From Nocardiopsis ansamitocini (GTDB lineage: Bacteria > Actinomycetota > Actinomycetes > Streptosporangiales > Streptosporangiaceae): a stretch of DNA of 64,000 bases. The stretch lies in the NCBI RefSeq assembly GCF_030268225.1, contig NZ_BSQG01000005.1:186001-250000 (forward strand), given 5' to 3'. Below, piece by piece: positions 31,673-42,030 of this stretch. Numbering within the stretch: position 1 is the stretch's first letter; each line of letters begins with the position of its first letter. A program made the translations under genes and the position numbers. The notes beneath the pieces are model-generated. The model was not told where the DNA came from. It was given only the letters and a program-made list of their open reading frames with translations, and searched no databases.

Positions 31673-32899
31673 TCAGAGCGCTACACCCAGGAGGGTGTCG
31701 ACGATGTCGCGCAGCAGGGCCGGGGCTGCGGGGTCGCCGTGCGGCTCGGCCAGTGCTCTCCTCGCCCAGGTGTCGACGGCCAGCAGCGCCGCGGGCGAAT
31801 CGAGGTCGGCGGCAAGCGCCGCACGCACCTCGGCCAGCAGTGGAGCGGCGTCGGGTGCAGCGGGCAGGGCGGCGGCGGAACGCCAGAGCTCCAGGCGGGC
31901 ACGGGCTTCGTCCAGGGAGGTGTCGCCCCACTCCCAGGCGGTGCGGTAATGGTGTTCGAGCAGGGCCAGGCGTACCGCCATCGGGTCCACCCCGTCGGCG
32001 CGCAGCCGCGAGACGAAGACCAGGTTGCCCAACGACTTGGACATCTTCTCGCCGTCCAGGCCGACCATCGCCACGTGCACGTAGTTCTGCGCGTGCGGGG
32101 CGGTACCGGTCGCACAACGCGCCTCGGCCGCGCCCATCTCGTGATGGGGGAACACGAGGTCGTCGCCGCCGCCGTTGAGGTCGAAGGACATGCCGAGCTC
32201 GTGCAGGGAGATGGCGCTGCACTCGACGTGCCAGCCGGGACGGCCACGGCCGAGCGGGGTATCCCAGGCAGGCTCTCCGGGACGCTGGGCACGCCACAAC
32301 AGCCAGTCCAGGGGATCCTTCTTGCCGGGGCGCTGGGGGTCGCCGCCACGCTCGGCGAACAGGTGCAGCATCTGGTCGCGGTCCAGGCCGCTGACCGAGC
32401 CGAAGCCCTCGGAGGAGGCGGCGGAGAAGTAGATGTCACCGTCGAGTTCGTAGGCCGCGCCCCGTTCCCGCAGGCGGGCGACGAAATCGGCGATGAGGTC
32501 GATGGACTCGACGACTCCGACGTAGGCGCGCGGCGGCAGGATCCGCAGGGCCGTCATGTCCTCACGAAACACCTGGATCTCGCGTTCGGCCAGGGCCCGC
32601 CAGTCCTCGCCGGTGGCCGCGGCCCGTTCCAGGAGGGGGTCGTCGATGTCGGTCGTGTTCTGGACGTAGTCCACGTCATGGCCGGCATCGCGCCACACCC
32701 GGTTGAGCAGGTCGAAGACGAGGTAGGTGAAGGCGTGCCCCAGGTGTGCGGCATCGTAGGGGGTGATCCCGCAGACGTAGAGTCGCGCTGTACGGTCGGG
32801 GGTTGTCGTGCGCAGGGTGCCGGTGACGGTGTCGTGGACGCTGAGCGGCCCGCCGTTTCCGGGGAGGGCGACGGTTTCGGGCGCAGACCAAGAACGCAT
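31673..32899 (-). CDS. mshC: MshC, cysteine:GlcN-Ins ligase (mycothiol synthesis)
   Basis: 408 residues. It ligates L-cysteine to 1-D-myo-inosityl-2-amino-2-deoxy-glucopyranoside with ATP, the third enzymatic step of mycothiol synthesis in the cytosol. Derived from cysteinyl-tRNA synthetase: zinc ligand in [14 protein letters not shown]-like AHLGHA, zinc site WHVECS, and KMSKS in [10 protein letters not shown]. It lacks the tRNA-binding domain, consistent with length. The start is ATG 32899 (MRSWSAPE), the common family start; a TTG at 32905 is less likely. No good ribosome site is visible. The remaining mycothiol genes are not in this window. Confidence 0.95.
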   Translation of the reverse strand: MRSWSAPETVALPGNGGPLSVHDTVTGTLRTTTPDRTARLYVCGITPYDAAHLGHAFTYLVFDLLNRVWRDAGHDVDYVQNTTDIDDPLLERAAATGEDWRALAEREIQVFREDMTALRILPPRAYVGVVESIDLIADFVARLRERGAAYELDGDIYFSAASSEGFGSVSGLDRDQMLHLFAERGGDPQRPGKKDPLDWLLWRAQRPGEPAWDTPLGRGRPGWHVECSAISLHELGMSFDLNGGGDDLVFPHHEMGAAEARCATGTAPHAQNYVHVAMVGLDGEKMSKSLGNLVFVSRLRADGVDPMAVRLALLEHHYRTAWEWGDTSLDEARARLELWRSAAALPAAPDAAPLLAEVRAALAADLDSPAALLAVDTWARRALAEPHGDPAAPALLRDIVDTLLGVAL

Positions 32900-33021
32900 G
32901 AGCAAGAGACTATCTGCCCGTCTGGGCGGAATCGGCCCAGCATGGCATCTGACCTAGGGAGACGAACGCCCCAGTCGTCGTGGGAATCGGATCGGGCGGC
33001 GGATGTGTTCGTGGGAGGCAC

Positions 33022-33258
33022 TCAGGGCGTGTCGGGCGGCCGCGAGGAGAGGGCGACCATCGCCATGCTCGCCACGACCGCCCCCAGGCACAGCACCGAC
33101 AGTCCCAGGTTGTCGTGACTCCAGTGCCACAGGGTGGCCGCCAGCGCGACCACGTAGAGCAGCCAGTAGGCCGCGCGCTCCCAGGCCAGCGCGGCTTTGG
33201 CCCGGCCCGCACCGCCGTTGGGGCCGCCCGGGCGCGCGTGCGCTCCGCGATTGGTCAC
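33022..33258 (-). CDS. Small two-helix membrane protein
   Basis: 78 residues if started at GTG 33258, with a Gly/Arg-rich N-terminus (RPGGPNGGAGRAKAALAWER) and two hydrophobic helices, AAYWLLYVVALAATLWHW and LSVLCLGAVVASMAMVAL, separated by SHDNLG. GGAAGGG is about 13 bases upstream, a little far. It lies between mshC and the NRDE gene on the same strand. No family recognised. Coding is supported by frame-consistent hydrophobic pattern and codon bias, not by any named motif. Confidence 0.5.
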   Translation of the reverse strand: MTNRGAHARPGGPNGGAGRAKAALAWERAAYWLLYVVALAATLWHWSHDNLGLSVLCLGAVVASMAMVALSSRPPDTP

Positions 33259-33367
33259 TTCGAGTACGCAACCCTTCCGACTGGGGCTTTTTCGGTCCTG
33301 CCTCAACTGGCTCGACTAACAGACGTCTGCCTGGCGACAGTGGTTTACCGGGGCAGCGTTCGACGGA

Positions 33368-34189
33368 TCAGCGGATCATCCGCCAGGCGGTCGGGTCGCC
33401 CGGCCGGTCGCTGAAGGCGTAGCGCAGCGCCGTGGGCGCGCAGGCCAACAGGGTGATCGACCCGGTGGCCCACACCCTGCCGTCCATGAGTTCGACCCGG
33501 GTGATCAGGGCTGCGGGGTCGTCGGTCCCCGAACCGGTGCCGGCGGTGCGCGCCCCGTCGCGTACGGAACCGTCGAGCAGGCCGGGCCAGGCCCCCCAGA
33601 CGGCTCCGACCGAGCCGGCCGACGCCAGGACGGTGGCGCCCGGCACCGGACGGGTGCGCTCGAACAGCGGGGTGTTGCGGGCGGCGCGCGGCTCGGCCGG
33701 GTCAACACCGTTGTTGACGACGATGGTGACCCCCGGGGCGAGCGCCTGGCGCGCGAGCCCGGTCCCGTCCCAGCTGAGCAGGGCCGCAGCTTCGCTGTCC
33801 GCGATGATCAGGTGAAACGGGTCGAATGCGCGCAACTGGTCGGGGGAGAGCCCGAGTTCACCCGTGCGTGCTGCCAGGAGGGGGAGCTCGCCCCTGCTGC
33901 GGCGCGGGATGTCAGGGGCGACGGTGCGGTCCAGTACGGGGCGCCGACCAGCGGTGTGCGCGGTGTCGAGCCGTCCGTTGAGGACGGCGGCGACGCGGGG
34001 GGAACCCTGCGTCGAGACCGCCAGCCATGTCCCACCGGCCAGCAGGTCGCGTCCGCCGAGCAGTCCTGGGCTACTGGGCCAGTGCGCGCCCGGCGACTCG
34101 AAGGGACGGTCGGTCATCTCGTCGCGCAGCGCTGCGACGACCAGCGGGACGGGCGACGCCGGGTCGAAGCCGATGATGACGGTGCACAT
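33368..34189 (-). CDS. NRDE-family protein (TANGO2-like)
   Basis: 273 residues. NRDE proteins are N-terminal-nucleophile-fold proteins related to eukaryotic TANGO2. The mature N-terminus would be Cys2 after Met removal (MCTVIIGFDPASP), the expected nucleophile position. The NRDE-like motif here is degenerate: RDEMTDRPFESPGAHW matches the usual NRDE...RP pattern in part. ATG 34189 has AAGGAG 7 bases upstream. TANGO2 relatives have been tied to heme or lipid handling; a function in actinobacteria is not established. It is divergent from the P-type ATPase gene. Confidence 0.85.
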   Translation of the reverse strand: MCTVIIGFDPASPVPLVVAALRDEMTDRPFESPGAHWPSSPGLLGGRDLLAGGTWLAVSTQGSPRVAAVLNGRLDTAHTAGRRPVLDRTVAPDIPRRSRGELPLLAARTGELGLSPDQLRAFDPFHLIIADSEAAALLSWDGTGLARQALAPGVTIVVNNGVDPAEPRAARNTPLFERTRPVPGATVLASAGSVGAVWGAWPGLLDGSVRDGARTAGTGSGTDDPAALITRVELMDGRVWATGSITLLACAPTALRYAFSDRPGDPTAWRMIR

Positions 34190-34426
34190 CCGAGCACTCC
34201 TTAACGCAAGAGACACACCCACCATAAGCGCCGGATAACGGGCCGACCGAATGAAAGAGCCAGGGCCGGCCCCGGCTCTGGCCAGGGTGGAAAACAATGC
34301 TCGCGCGAACACGCGAAAGCCACCGGTCTCATAAGCTCAGACCTCCGGTGCGTGAGCACCCCGGCCCGGCCGCGTCCTCTAGACGCCGCCGCTGGCCCCA
34401 GAAGGCAATTCACGGATGGAGACCGG

Positions 34427-36850
<2,424 letters not shown>

Positions 36851-36879
36851 CCTTCGGCGGCGGTCGCGTGGTGCGGCCG

Positions 36880-36906
36880 GCCGGCGCGGGCACGTCCCGC
36901 GCCGGC
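36880..36906. terminator. Bidirectional terminator between convergent genes
   Basis: GCCGGCGCGGG (36880-36890) and CCCGCGCCGGC (36896-36906) form a perfect 11-bp stem with a 5-base loop between the ctpE-like gene (+) and the SCO1664-type gene (-). Confidence 0.75.
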
Positions 36907-36911
36907 AGCGG

Positions 36912-37661
36912 TCAGATCGGCGGCCAGGGGACGGCCGGCCAGTCCGGGGAGGGGTAGGGGTGCAGATCGTGCTCGCACAAGACCTCGACCCGCCGGCGGG
37001 TGGCGTAGCGTTCGGGCCCCGTCAGGTGTTGCTCCAGGGTCCGCGCGAGGTCGCTGTGGGGGGTGGTGAGCAGGGTGAGCAGGGAATTCAGCCGCTCCAG
37101 CGCTCCCTCGGGCAGGGATTCCCCGGCCCACTGCCACAGCACGGTGCGCAGTTTGTAGTCCTCGGCGAACGCGACCCCGTGGTCGCAGCCGTAGAGATGG
37201 CCGTCCGGGACCGGCAGCAGATGTCCGATCTTGCGGTCGGAATTGTTGATGACGGCGTCGAAAACGGCCATCCGGCGCAGCCCCGGATGGTCGAGGTCGC
37301 GGGCAAGCGCGATGAGGTCGACCGCCGGGTCGGGTTCGGTCCACAACTGCACCATCCCCGGCCCGTGCGGGCCGTCGCGGTACACCGTCGGCGGGACCAC
37401 CGCCCAGCCCAGCGCCTCCGACACCGCGTGCGCCGCGACCTCCCGGCCGGCAAGCGTGCCGTCGGGGAAGTCCCACAGCGGCCGCTCCCCCGCGACCGGT
37501 TTGTACACGCAGGCGGCACTGTCGAGGCCCGAGGAGACCTCGCAGTAGAGGGTGGTGTTGGAAGCGCCGGTCAACCGCCCGAGCACCTGGATGTGGCCGG
37601 CTCGGAGAAGCTCCAGAAAGTCGGCTGCGGTGCGGCGATCGGACGGCGACGACGCTGTCAT
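36912..37661 (-). CDS. SCO1664 family protein
   Basis: 249 residues. The pattern YCEVSSGLDSAACVYKPVAGERPLWDF (shown by its ends YCEVSSG and GERPLWDF) followed by AHAVSEALGWAVVPPTVYRD and FDAVINNSDRKIGHLL fits a HipA/PI3K-like kinase fold with a nucleotide-binding Lys (VYKP) and a catalytic-type N-N-S-D-R segment. It is known in streptomycetes as the SCO1664 family, function unknown. It lies directly before DUF3090 and a histidine phosphatase on the same strand, a cluster conserved in actinobacteria near mshC. I infer an ATP-dependent enzyme; the substrate is unknown. Confidence 0.85.
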   Translation of the reverse strand: MTASSPSDRRTAADFLELLRAGHIQVLGRLTGASNTTLYCEVSSGLDSAACVYKPVAGERPLWDFPDGTLAGREVAAHAVSEALGWAVVPPTVYRDGPHGPGMVQLWTEPDPAVDLIALARDLDHPGLRRMAVFDAVINNSDRKIGHLLPVPDGHLYGCDHGVAFAEDYKLRTVLWQWAGESLPEGALERLNSLLTLLTTPHSDLARTLEQHLTGPERYATRRRVEVLCEHDLHPYPSPDWPAVPWPPI

Positions 37662-37686
37662 GCGGCCCCCCGTTTTTCTTCGTGCC

Positions 37687-38265
37687 CTAGTTCAGCCCGA
37701 CAGGCTTGTACCCATTCTGGCGCGGACAGATGTGCCCCTCGGGGTCCAACGGTCCACCGCACAGGGGGCAGTTGGGACGCCCGGCTGCCACGACGCGCAG
37801 CGCCCGTCCGGCAAAAGCCCGCGCAAAGGCCGGCGTGAGGTAGACGCGGAGGACGTCGTGGGCGGTCTCGGTGTCGGCGAATGCCTCCACCTCTTCTTCC
37901 GTGGTGGGTTCCCCGCCCGATTCGACCTCGCGGATCTGCTGGGCCTCGATCACCACGCGCCTGGTGTCGGAGTCCCAGGCCAGAGCCATCGTGCCGACCC
38001 GGAAGTCCTCCTCGATCGGCTGCTCCAGCGGAGCATCGTCGCTTCCCGCCGTGGCGTCGAGGTCGGTGTCGTCGCCGAAGCGGCGCCGGACCTCGTCCAA
38101 GAGTTCCCCGACCCGTTCCGCAAGTGCAGTGACCTGCGCTTTCTCCAGGGCAACACTGGTGACACGGCCATCGCCGACGGCCTGGAGGAAGAAGGTGCGC
38201 TCCCCTGGCTGGCCGACGGTGCCGGCCACGAATCGTTCGGGCGGGTCGTACTGGAACACGGGCAT
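37687..38265 (-). CDS. DUF3090 family protein
   Basis: 192 residues. Family hallmarks are the start MPVFQYDPPERFVAGTVGQP, RTFFLQAVGDGRVTSVALEK, and the C-terminal zinc-finger-like CPLCGGPLDPEGHICPRQNG. ATG 38265 is the conserved start. The role is unknown, but the protein is always found with SCO1664-type and phosphoglycerate-mutase-like genes in actinobacteria, suggesting one pathway. The gap to the SCO1664-type gene is 25 bp, so they are likely co-transcribed. Confidence 0.9.
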   Translation of the reverse strand: MPVFQYDPPERFVAGTVGQPGERTFFLQAVGDGRVTSVALEKAQVTALAERVGELLDEVRRRFGDDTDLDATAGSDDAPLEQPIEEDFRVGTMALAWDSDTRRVVIEAQQIREVESGGEPTTEEEVEAFADTETAHDVLRVYLTPAFARAFAGRALRVVAAGRPNCPLCGGPLDPEGHICPRQNGYKPVGLN

Positions 38266-38354
38266 CGCTGAGGCTCCGGGAATGGTCTGCGCTGGCTGGG
38301 CATGGTGACGGCCCCGCGCGTGCGGGGACGGGAAACCGGCTGGGAACTGTTCTA

Positions 38355-39056
38355 TCAGCCTTCGCCTGCGCCTCCGCCGACCACTGCGTCGGTAGAGCCG
38401 GCCGCCCCACCGACCTGGAGTCCCGACAGGGACTCCCCGAGGTCGTTGAGGCGCAGCAGGAACGGGCGGAACGCGGTGTAACGCACCGCGCTGAGCGAGC
38501 ACGGGTCGGCGTTGAGGCGCTGAAACTGGTCCAGGTGCAGGCCGAGTGCGTCGGCGAGGATCGCCTTGATCACGTCACCGTGACTGCACACCAGGTAGAC
38601 CGGATGCTCCGTGTGCTCGGTGAGACGCGTGTTGTGGTCGCGTACCGCCGCGACCGCACGGTGGGCCGTCTCGGCCAGGCTCTCCCCGCCGGGGAAGCGC
38701 GCACCGCTGGGATGGGACTGCACGACCTGCCACAGCGGCTCATGGGCCAGCTCCGCCAGCGGACGTCCGGTCCACTCGCCGTAGTGGCACTCCCCGAAGC
38801 GCTCGTCGACGGTGATCGCGGGGGCGGCCTCGGCCGCGTCCGCGATCGCCTGGGCGGTCTCGCGGCAGCGCTCCAGCGGGCTGGACACGATCGCGTCGAA
38901 GCGGATCGGGGCCAGTCGCGCACCGACCCGGGCGGCCTGGGCGCGCCCGCGTTCGTCCAGGTGCACGCCCGGGGTCCATCCGGCGAGGGCGGAACCGGTG
39001 AGGGGGGTCAGTCCGTGCCGGACCAGCACCAGGGTCGCGGTTCGCGTGCCGCTCAC
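38355..39056 (-). CDS. Histidine phosphatase family protein (MSMEG_4193-like)
   Basis: 233 residues, phosphoglycerate-mutase-like fold. Catalytic RHG is in LVLVRHGLTPLTG, the second Arg in SSPLERCRETAQAI, Glu in DERFGECHYGEWTGR, and the second His in VCSHGDVIKAILAD. The C-terminus ends in a Gly/Ala-rich tail. It starts at GTG 39056, overlapping the stop of the upstream membrane gene in GTGA, so translation is probably coupled. Part of the DUF3090/SCO1664 cluster. Phosphatase activity is likely; the substrate is unknown. Confidence 0.9.
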   Translation of the reverse strand: MSGTRTATLVLVRHGLTPLTGSALAGWTPGVHLDERGRAQAARVGARLAPIRFDAIVSSPLERCRETAQAIADAAEAAPAITVDERFGECHYGEWTGRPLAELAHEPLWQVVQSHPSGARFPGGESLAETAHRAVAAVRDHNTRLTEHTEHPVYLVCSHGDVIKAILADALGLHLDQFQRLNADPCSLSAVRYTAFRPFLLRLNDLGESLSGLQVGGAAGSTDAVVGGGAGEG

Positions 39057-39649
39057 TGGCCCGGGACCTCGTCGCCGGCTCGCGGACGGTCGGGATCGGT
39101 GAGACCGTTCCAGAGGTAGGAGGTGGCCCCTCGGGATTCGAGGCGCTCGCGGTACTCCTCGATGGTGGACCTGGTGGGCAGCGCGACCATGGCCATACCC
39201 AGCAGGGAGATGACCGCCCCGGCCAGGAGCGGGGTGAGGCTCATCTCGCCCAGGAACGCCCCGACCAGACCGAGCATCACAGCGGCCTCGCACAACGCGA
39301 GGCGGACCAGGGTCGTGGAGTTGGCCCTGAGGACCGCCTGATGCCCAGCGGCCCCCGGGGTGAGGTCCGTGTCCAGGGGCGCCGGCCGGAGCAGGAACGC
39401 CGCGGCCACCGCGCCCAGCCCGACGGCCGGAAGCGCGATGGCGATCGGGGTGAAGGCGAACTCCACCCCGATGACGACGACCATGACCCCGGTGATCAGC
39501 GGGATCACACCCGCCATGGCCACGGAGAGCAGGCGAAGGACCGACAACGGCGTGGCACTGCCGCCCAACGAGGCGAGGAAACCGGGGTCCGCCTCGCTCC
39601 CCAAGGGGGAGGCCCATCGCCGGGAGGCGCGATCGTGTGGGGTGCTCAT
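39053..39649 (-). CDS. Membrane protein of unknown function upstream of histidine phosphatase
   Basis: 198 residues with hydrophobic segments around residues 34-62, 63-85, 108-130 and 133-152 (for example VAMAGVIPLITGVMVVVIGV, IALPAVGLGAVAAAFLL, LLAGAVISLLGMAMVAL). I do not recognise a named family. The start ATG 39649 has no ribosome site; TATATGGT just upstream may be a -10 for a leaderless message. The stop overlaps the next gene by 4 bp (GTGA). Co-expression with the phosphatase is therefore likely. Confidence 0.7.
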   Translation of the reverse strand: MSTPHDRASRRWASPLGSEADPGFLASLGGSATPLSVLRLLSVAMAGVIPLITGVMVVVIGVEFAFTPIAIALPAVGLGAVAAAFLLRPAPLDTDLTPGAAGHQAVLRANSTTLVRLALCEAAVMLGLVGAFLGEMSLTPLLAGAVISLLGMAMVALPTRSTIEEYRERLESRGATSYLWNGLTDPDRPRAGDEVPGQ

Positions 39650-39712
39650 CACCAGACCATATAAGCAGGCGGGCCGGGGAAACACCCCTGTCCCGGGACG
39701 TCCCCGCCCCGG

Positions 39713-40609
39713 TCAGGAATCCGCGGGGACGGCGGTCTCGGTGCCCTGCTCCTGGACGGTGACCTCTCCCGACGAGGCATCCGCTCCCGACTCCGGGGTG
39801 AGCACCCCGAAGCTGACGAGGGTCAGGATGAGCACGCCGAGCACGATGCGGTAGTAGACGAAGGGCATGAAGCTGTTGGTGGAGATGAACCGCATGAACC
39901 AGGCGATGACCGCGTAGCCCACCACGAAGGCGACCACGGTGCCCACGATGGTGGCACCGACTCCGGCGTATTCGTCACCGCCGATGTCCTTGAGCTTGTA
40001 GACCCCCGAGGCGAAGACCGCGGGCATCGCGAGCAGGAAGGCGTACCGGGCCGCGGCCTCGCGCTTGAAGCCCAGCAGCATCCCGCCGGTGACGGTGGCT
40101 CCGGAACGGGAGACGCCCGGGACCAGGGCGAGCATCTGGAAGAGGCCGAAGACGACGCCGCGCTGGGCGGTGAGGTCGGTGAGCTCGCGGTGCTTGCGGG
40201 AGTAACGGTCCACGATGCCCAGCAGCACGCCGAAGACGATGAGGGTCAGGGCGATGAGGCGCAGGTCGCGGAAGGGTTCGGCGATCTGCTCCTCGAACAG
40301 CAGCCCGGCGATGGCGATGGGCAGGCTGCCCAGGATGACGTACCAGCCCATACGGGCATTGATGTCGCGCCGGAGTTCCTTGACGACCAGAGAACGGCAC
40401 CAGGTGCTGATGATGTTCCAGACGTCTTTGCGGAAATAGATCAGCACCGCGAGTTCGGTACCGATCTGGCTGACCGCGGTGAACGCCGCACCCGGGTCGG
40501 GCCATCCGGAGAAGGCCGCGACGATGCGCAGGTGGCCGCTGGAGGAGATCGGCAGGAACTCGGTCAGTCCCTGGACAAGCCCAAGGACGATGGCCTCGAT
40601 GATGGACAC
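39713..40609 (-). CDS. uppP: Undecaprenyl-diphosphatase UppP
   Basis: 298 residues, polytopic. It dephosphorylates undecaprenyl pyrophosphate to recycle the lipid carrier for peptidoglycan and gives bacitracin resistance when overexpressed. Motifs: LGLVQGLTEFLPISSSGHLR with the conserved Glu and Ser, and LALVPGVSRSGATVTGGMLL with the catalytic Arg. A Glu/Thr-rich tail of about 20 residues extends past the last helix. GTG 40609 (VSIIEAIVLG) matches the usual start; AGGAG is 11 bases upstream. Divergent from the aldo/keto reductase, with 243 bp between. Confidence 0.94.
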   Translation of the reverse strand: MSIIEAIVLGLVQGLTEFLPISSSGHLRIVAAFSGWPDPGAAFTAVSQIGTELAVLIYFRKDVWNIISTWCRSLVVKELRRDINARMGWYVILGSLPIAIAGLLFEEQIAEPFRDLRLIALTLIVFGVLLGIVDRYSRKHRELTDLTAQRGVVFGLFQMLALVPGVSRSGATVTGGMLLGFKREAAARYAFLLAMPAVFASGVYKLKDIGGDEYAGVGATIVGTVVAFVVGYAVIAWFMRFISTNSFMPFVYYRIVLGVLILTLVSFGVLTPESGADASSGEVTVQEQGTETAVPADS

Positions 40610-40852
40610 GGCTGGTTCGGCTCCTGGAGATATGGACACTGCCACGCGGGTGCCGCGGGAGGAGTGGGTGGGAAGACCCCGGCAGCTTACTCCGTCCGCC
40701 CCTCGGCGCCCCGACCCGCGAATTCGGGCGCGGACGGACGGTGAACGAGTGGTGAAGCGCGCCGGTCGCCCGAACGGCGGCGCGGGGGCCGCATGGGGGT
40801 CGTACCGCACGTCGAGCTGTGCCGACGCACGCGAAGCGGTACTCTCCGCGCC

Positions 40853-41812
40853 ATGGAACAGCGACAGGTGGGCGGGTCTGGCCTGTGGGTCTCCCGGGTC
40901 GCCCTGGGGACGATGACCTGGGGCAAAGACACCGAGGAGGAAGAGGCGGGCGATCAGCTCGCCGCGTTCGTGGACGCGGGCGGCACGTTGATCGACACGG
41001 CCGACATCTACACCGGCGGCCACAGCGAACGCATTGTGGGCCGCCTGCTCCGCACGGTAGTGCGTCGCGACGATGTGATAATCGCCACTAAGGTGGGGCA
41101 CACTCCGGACCGCCAACGCCCGTGTGATACCTCCCGGCGCCACCTCATGGCCTCCTTGGAGGCTTCACTGCGCCGGATGCAGGTCGAGCACGTGGACCTG
41201 TGGCAGTTGCACGTGCACGACCCAGACACCCCGGTCGAGGAGACGTTGTCGGCGGTGGACGCGGCCGTCGCCTCGGGCAAGGTCCGCTACGTCGGGGTGG
41301 GCGACGTGGCCGCATGGCAGCTGGCCAAGTACGCCACGTGGCAGGCGGCCGGCCGCGACCAGGGGCGTTCCCCCATCATCTCGGTCGGCACGGAGTACTC
41401 GCTGCTCAACCGCCGCTGCGAGAGCCGGCTGTTGGACGCGGCCACCGACTCCAGGGTCGGGATGATCGCCTGGGGCCCGCTGGGGCGCGGTGTGCTGACC
41501 GCCAAATACCGCAACGGGGTGCCCAGCGACTCCCGCGGAGCGTTGCCGCACATGGCGCCCTACGTCGAGCCTTACCTGGACGAGCACAGCAGACGCGTCG
41601 TGGAGTCGGTGTGCACCGCTGCCGACGGCCTGGGTGTCTCTCCGCTGGCGGTCGCGCTCAGTTGGGTCCGCGACCAGCCGCACGTGGCCACCGCGACCGT
41701 GGGCCCGCGCACCGCGACCCAACTGGGCGAGATCTTGGCGGCCGAGACGGTGACACTGCCCCGAGAGATTCGTGAGGCCCTGACCGACGCATCGGCCGCG
41801 ACCGCCCACTGA
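40853..41812 (+). CDS. Aldo/keto reductase
   Basis: 319 residues, NADPH-dependent TIM-barrel reductase. Catalytic residues are seen as Asp/Tyr in DTADIYTGGHSER and Lys in IIATKVGHTPDR; His is in WQLHVHDPDTP. The NADPH-binding C-terminus is present as HVATATVGPRTATQLGEILA. It resembles the general YghZ/potassium channel beta-type aldo/keto reductases. Start ATG 40853; the frame is open further upstream but without a ribosome site. Single gene, divergent from uppP. Confidence 0.9.
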   Translation: MEQRQVGGSGLWVSRVALGTMTWGKDTEEEEAGDQLAAFVDAGGTLIDTADIYTGGHSERIVGRLLRTVVRRDDVIIATKVGHTPDRQRPCDTSRRHLMASLEASLRRMQVEHVDLWQLHVHDPDTPVEETLSAVDAAVASGKVRYVGVGDVAAWQLAKYATWQAAGRDQGRSPIISVGTEYSLLNRRCESRLLDAATDSRVGMIAWGPLGRGVLTAKYRNGVPSDSRGALPHMAPYVEPYLDEHSRRVVESVCTAADGLGVSPLAVALSWVRDQPHVATATVGPRTATQLGEILAAETVTLPREIREALTDASAATAH

Positions 41813-42030
41813 CCCGCGACCGGACCCGATCGTCCACAGTTCACGCGGTGGTCCGGCGCAAGCGCGCGAACAGTGGCACCCTTGGACGTACACCGCGGCA
41901 TCGGCGGGGCAACGGCACCCACCAGGTTCGACGCATGCTCGTGACCCGCGAACGCGCCCCCGGAGACGTTTCGCGCGGTCCGGTGGGCGGTTCTCGATAG
42001 GCTCGCCCATCGGGGTTCGCCCCGCAGCCC

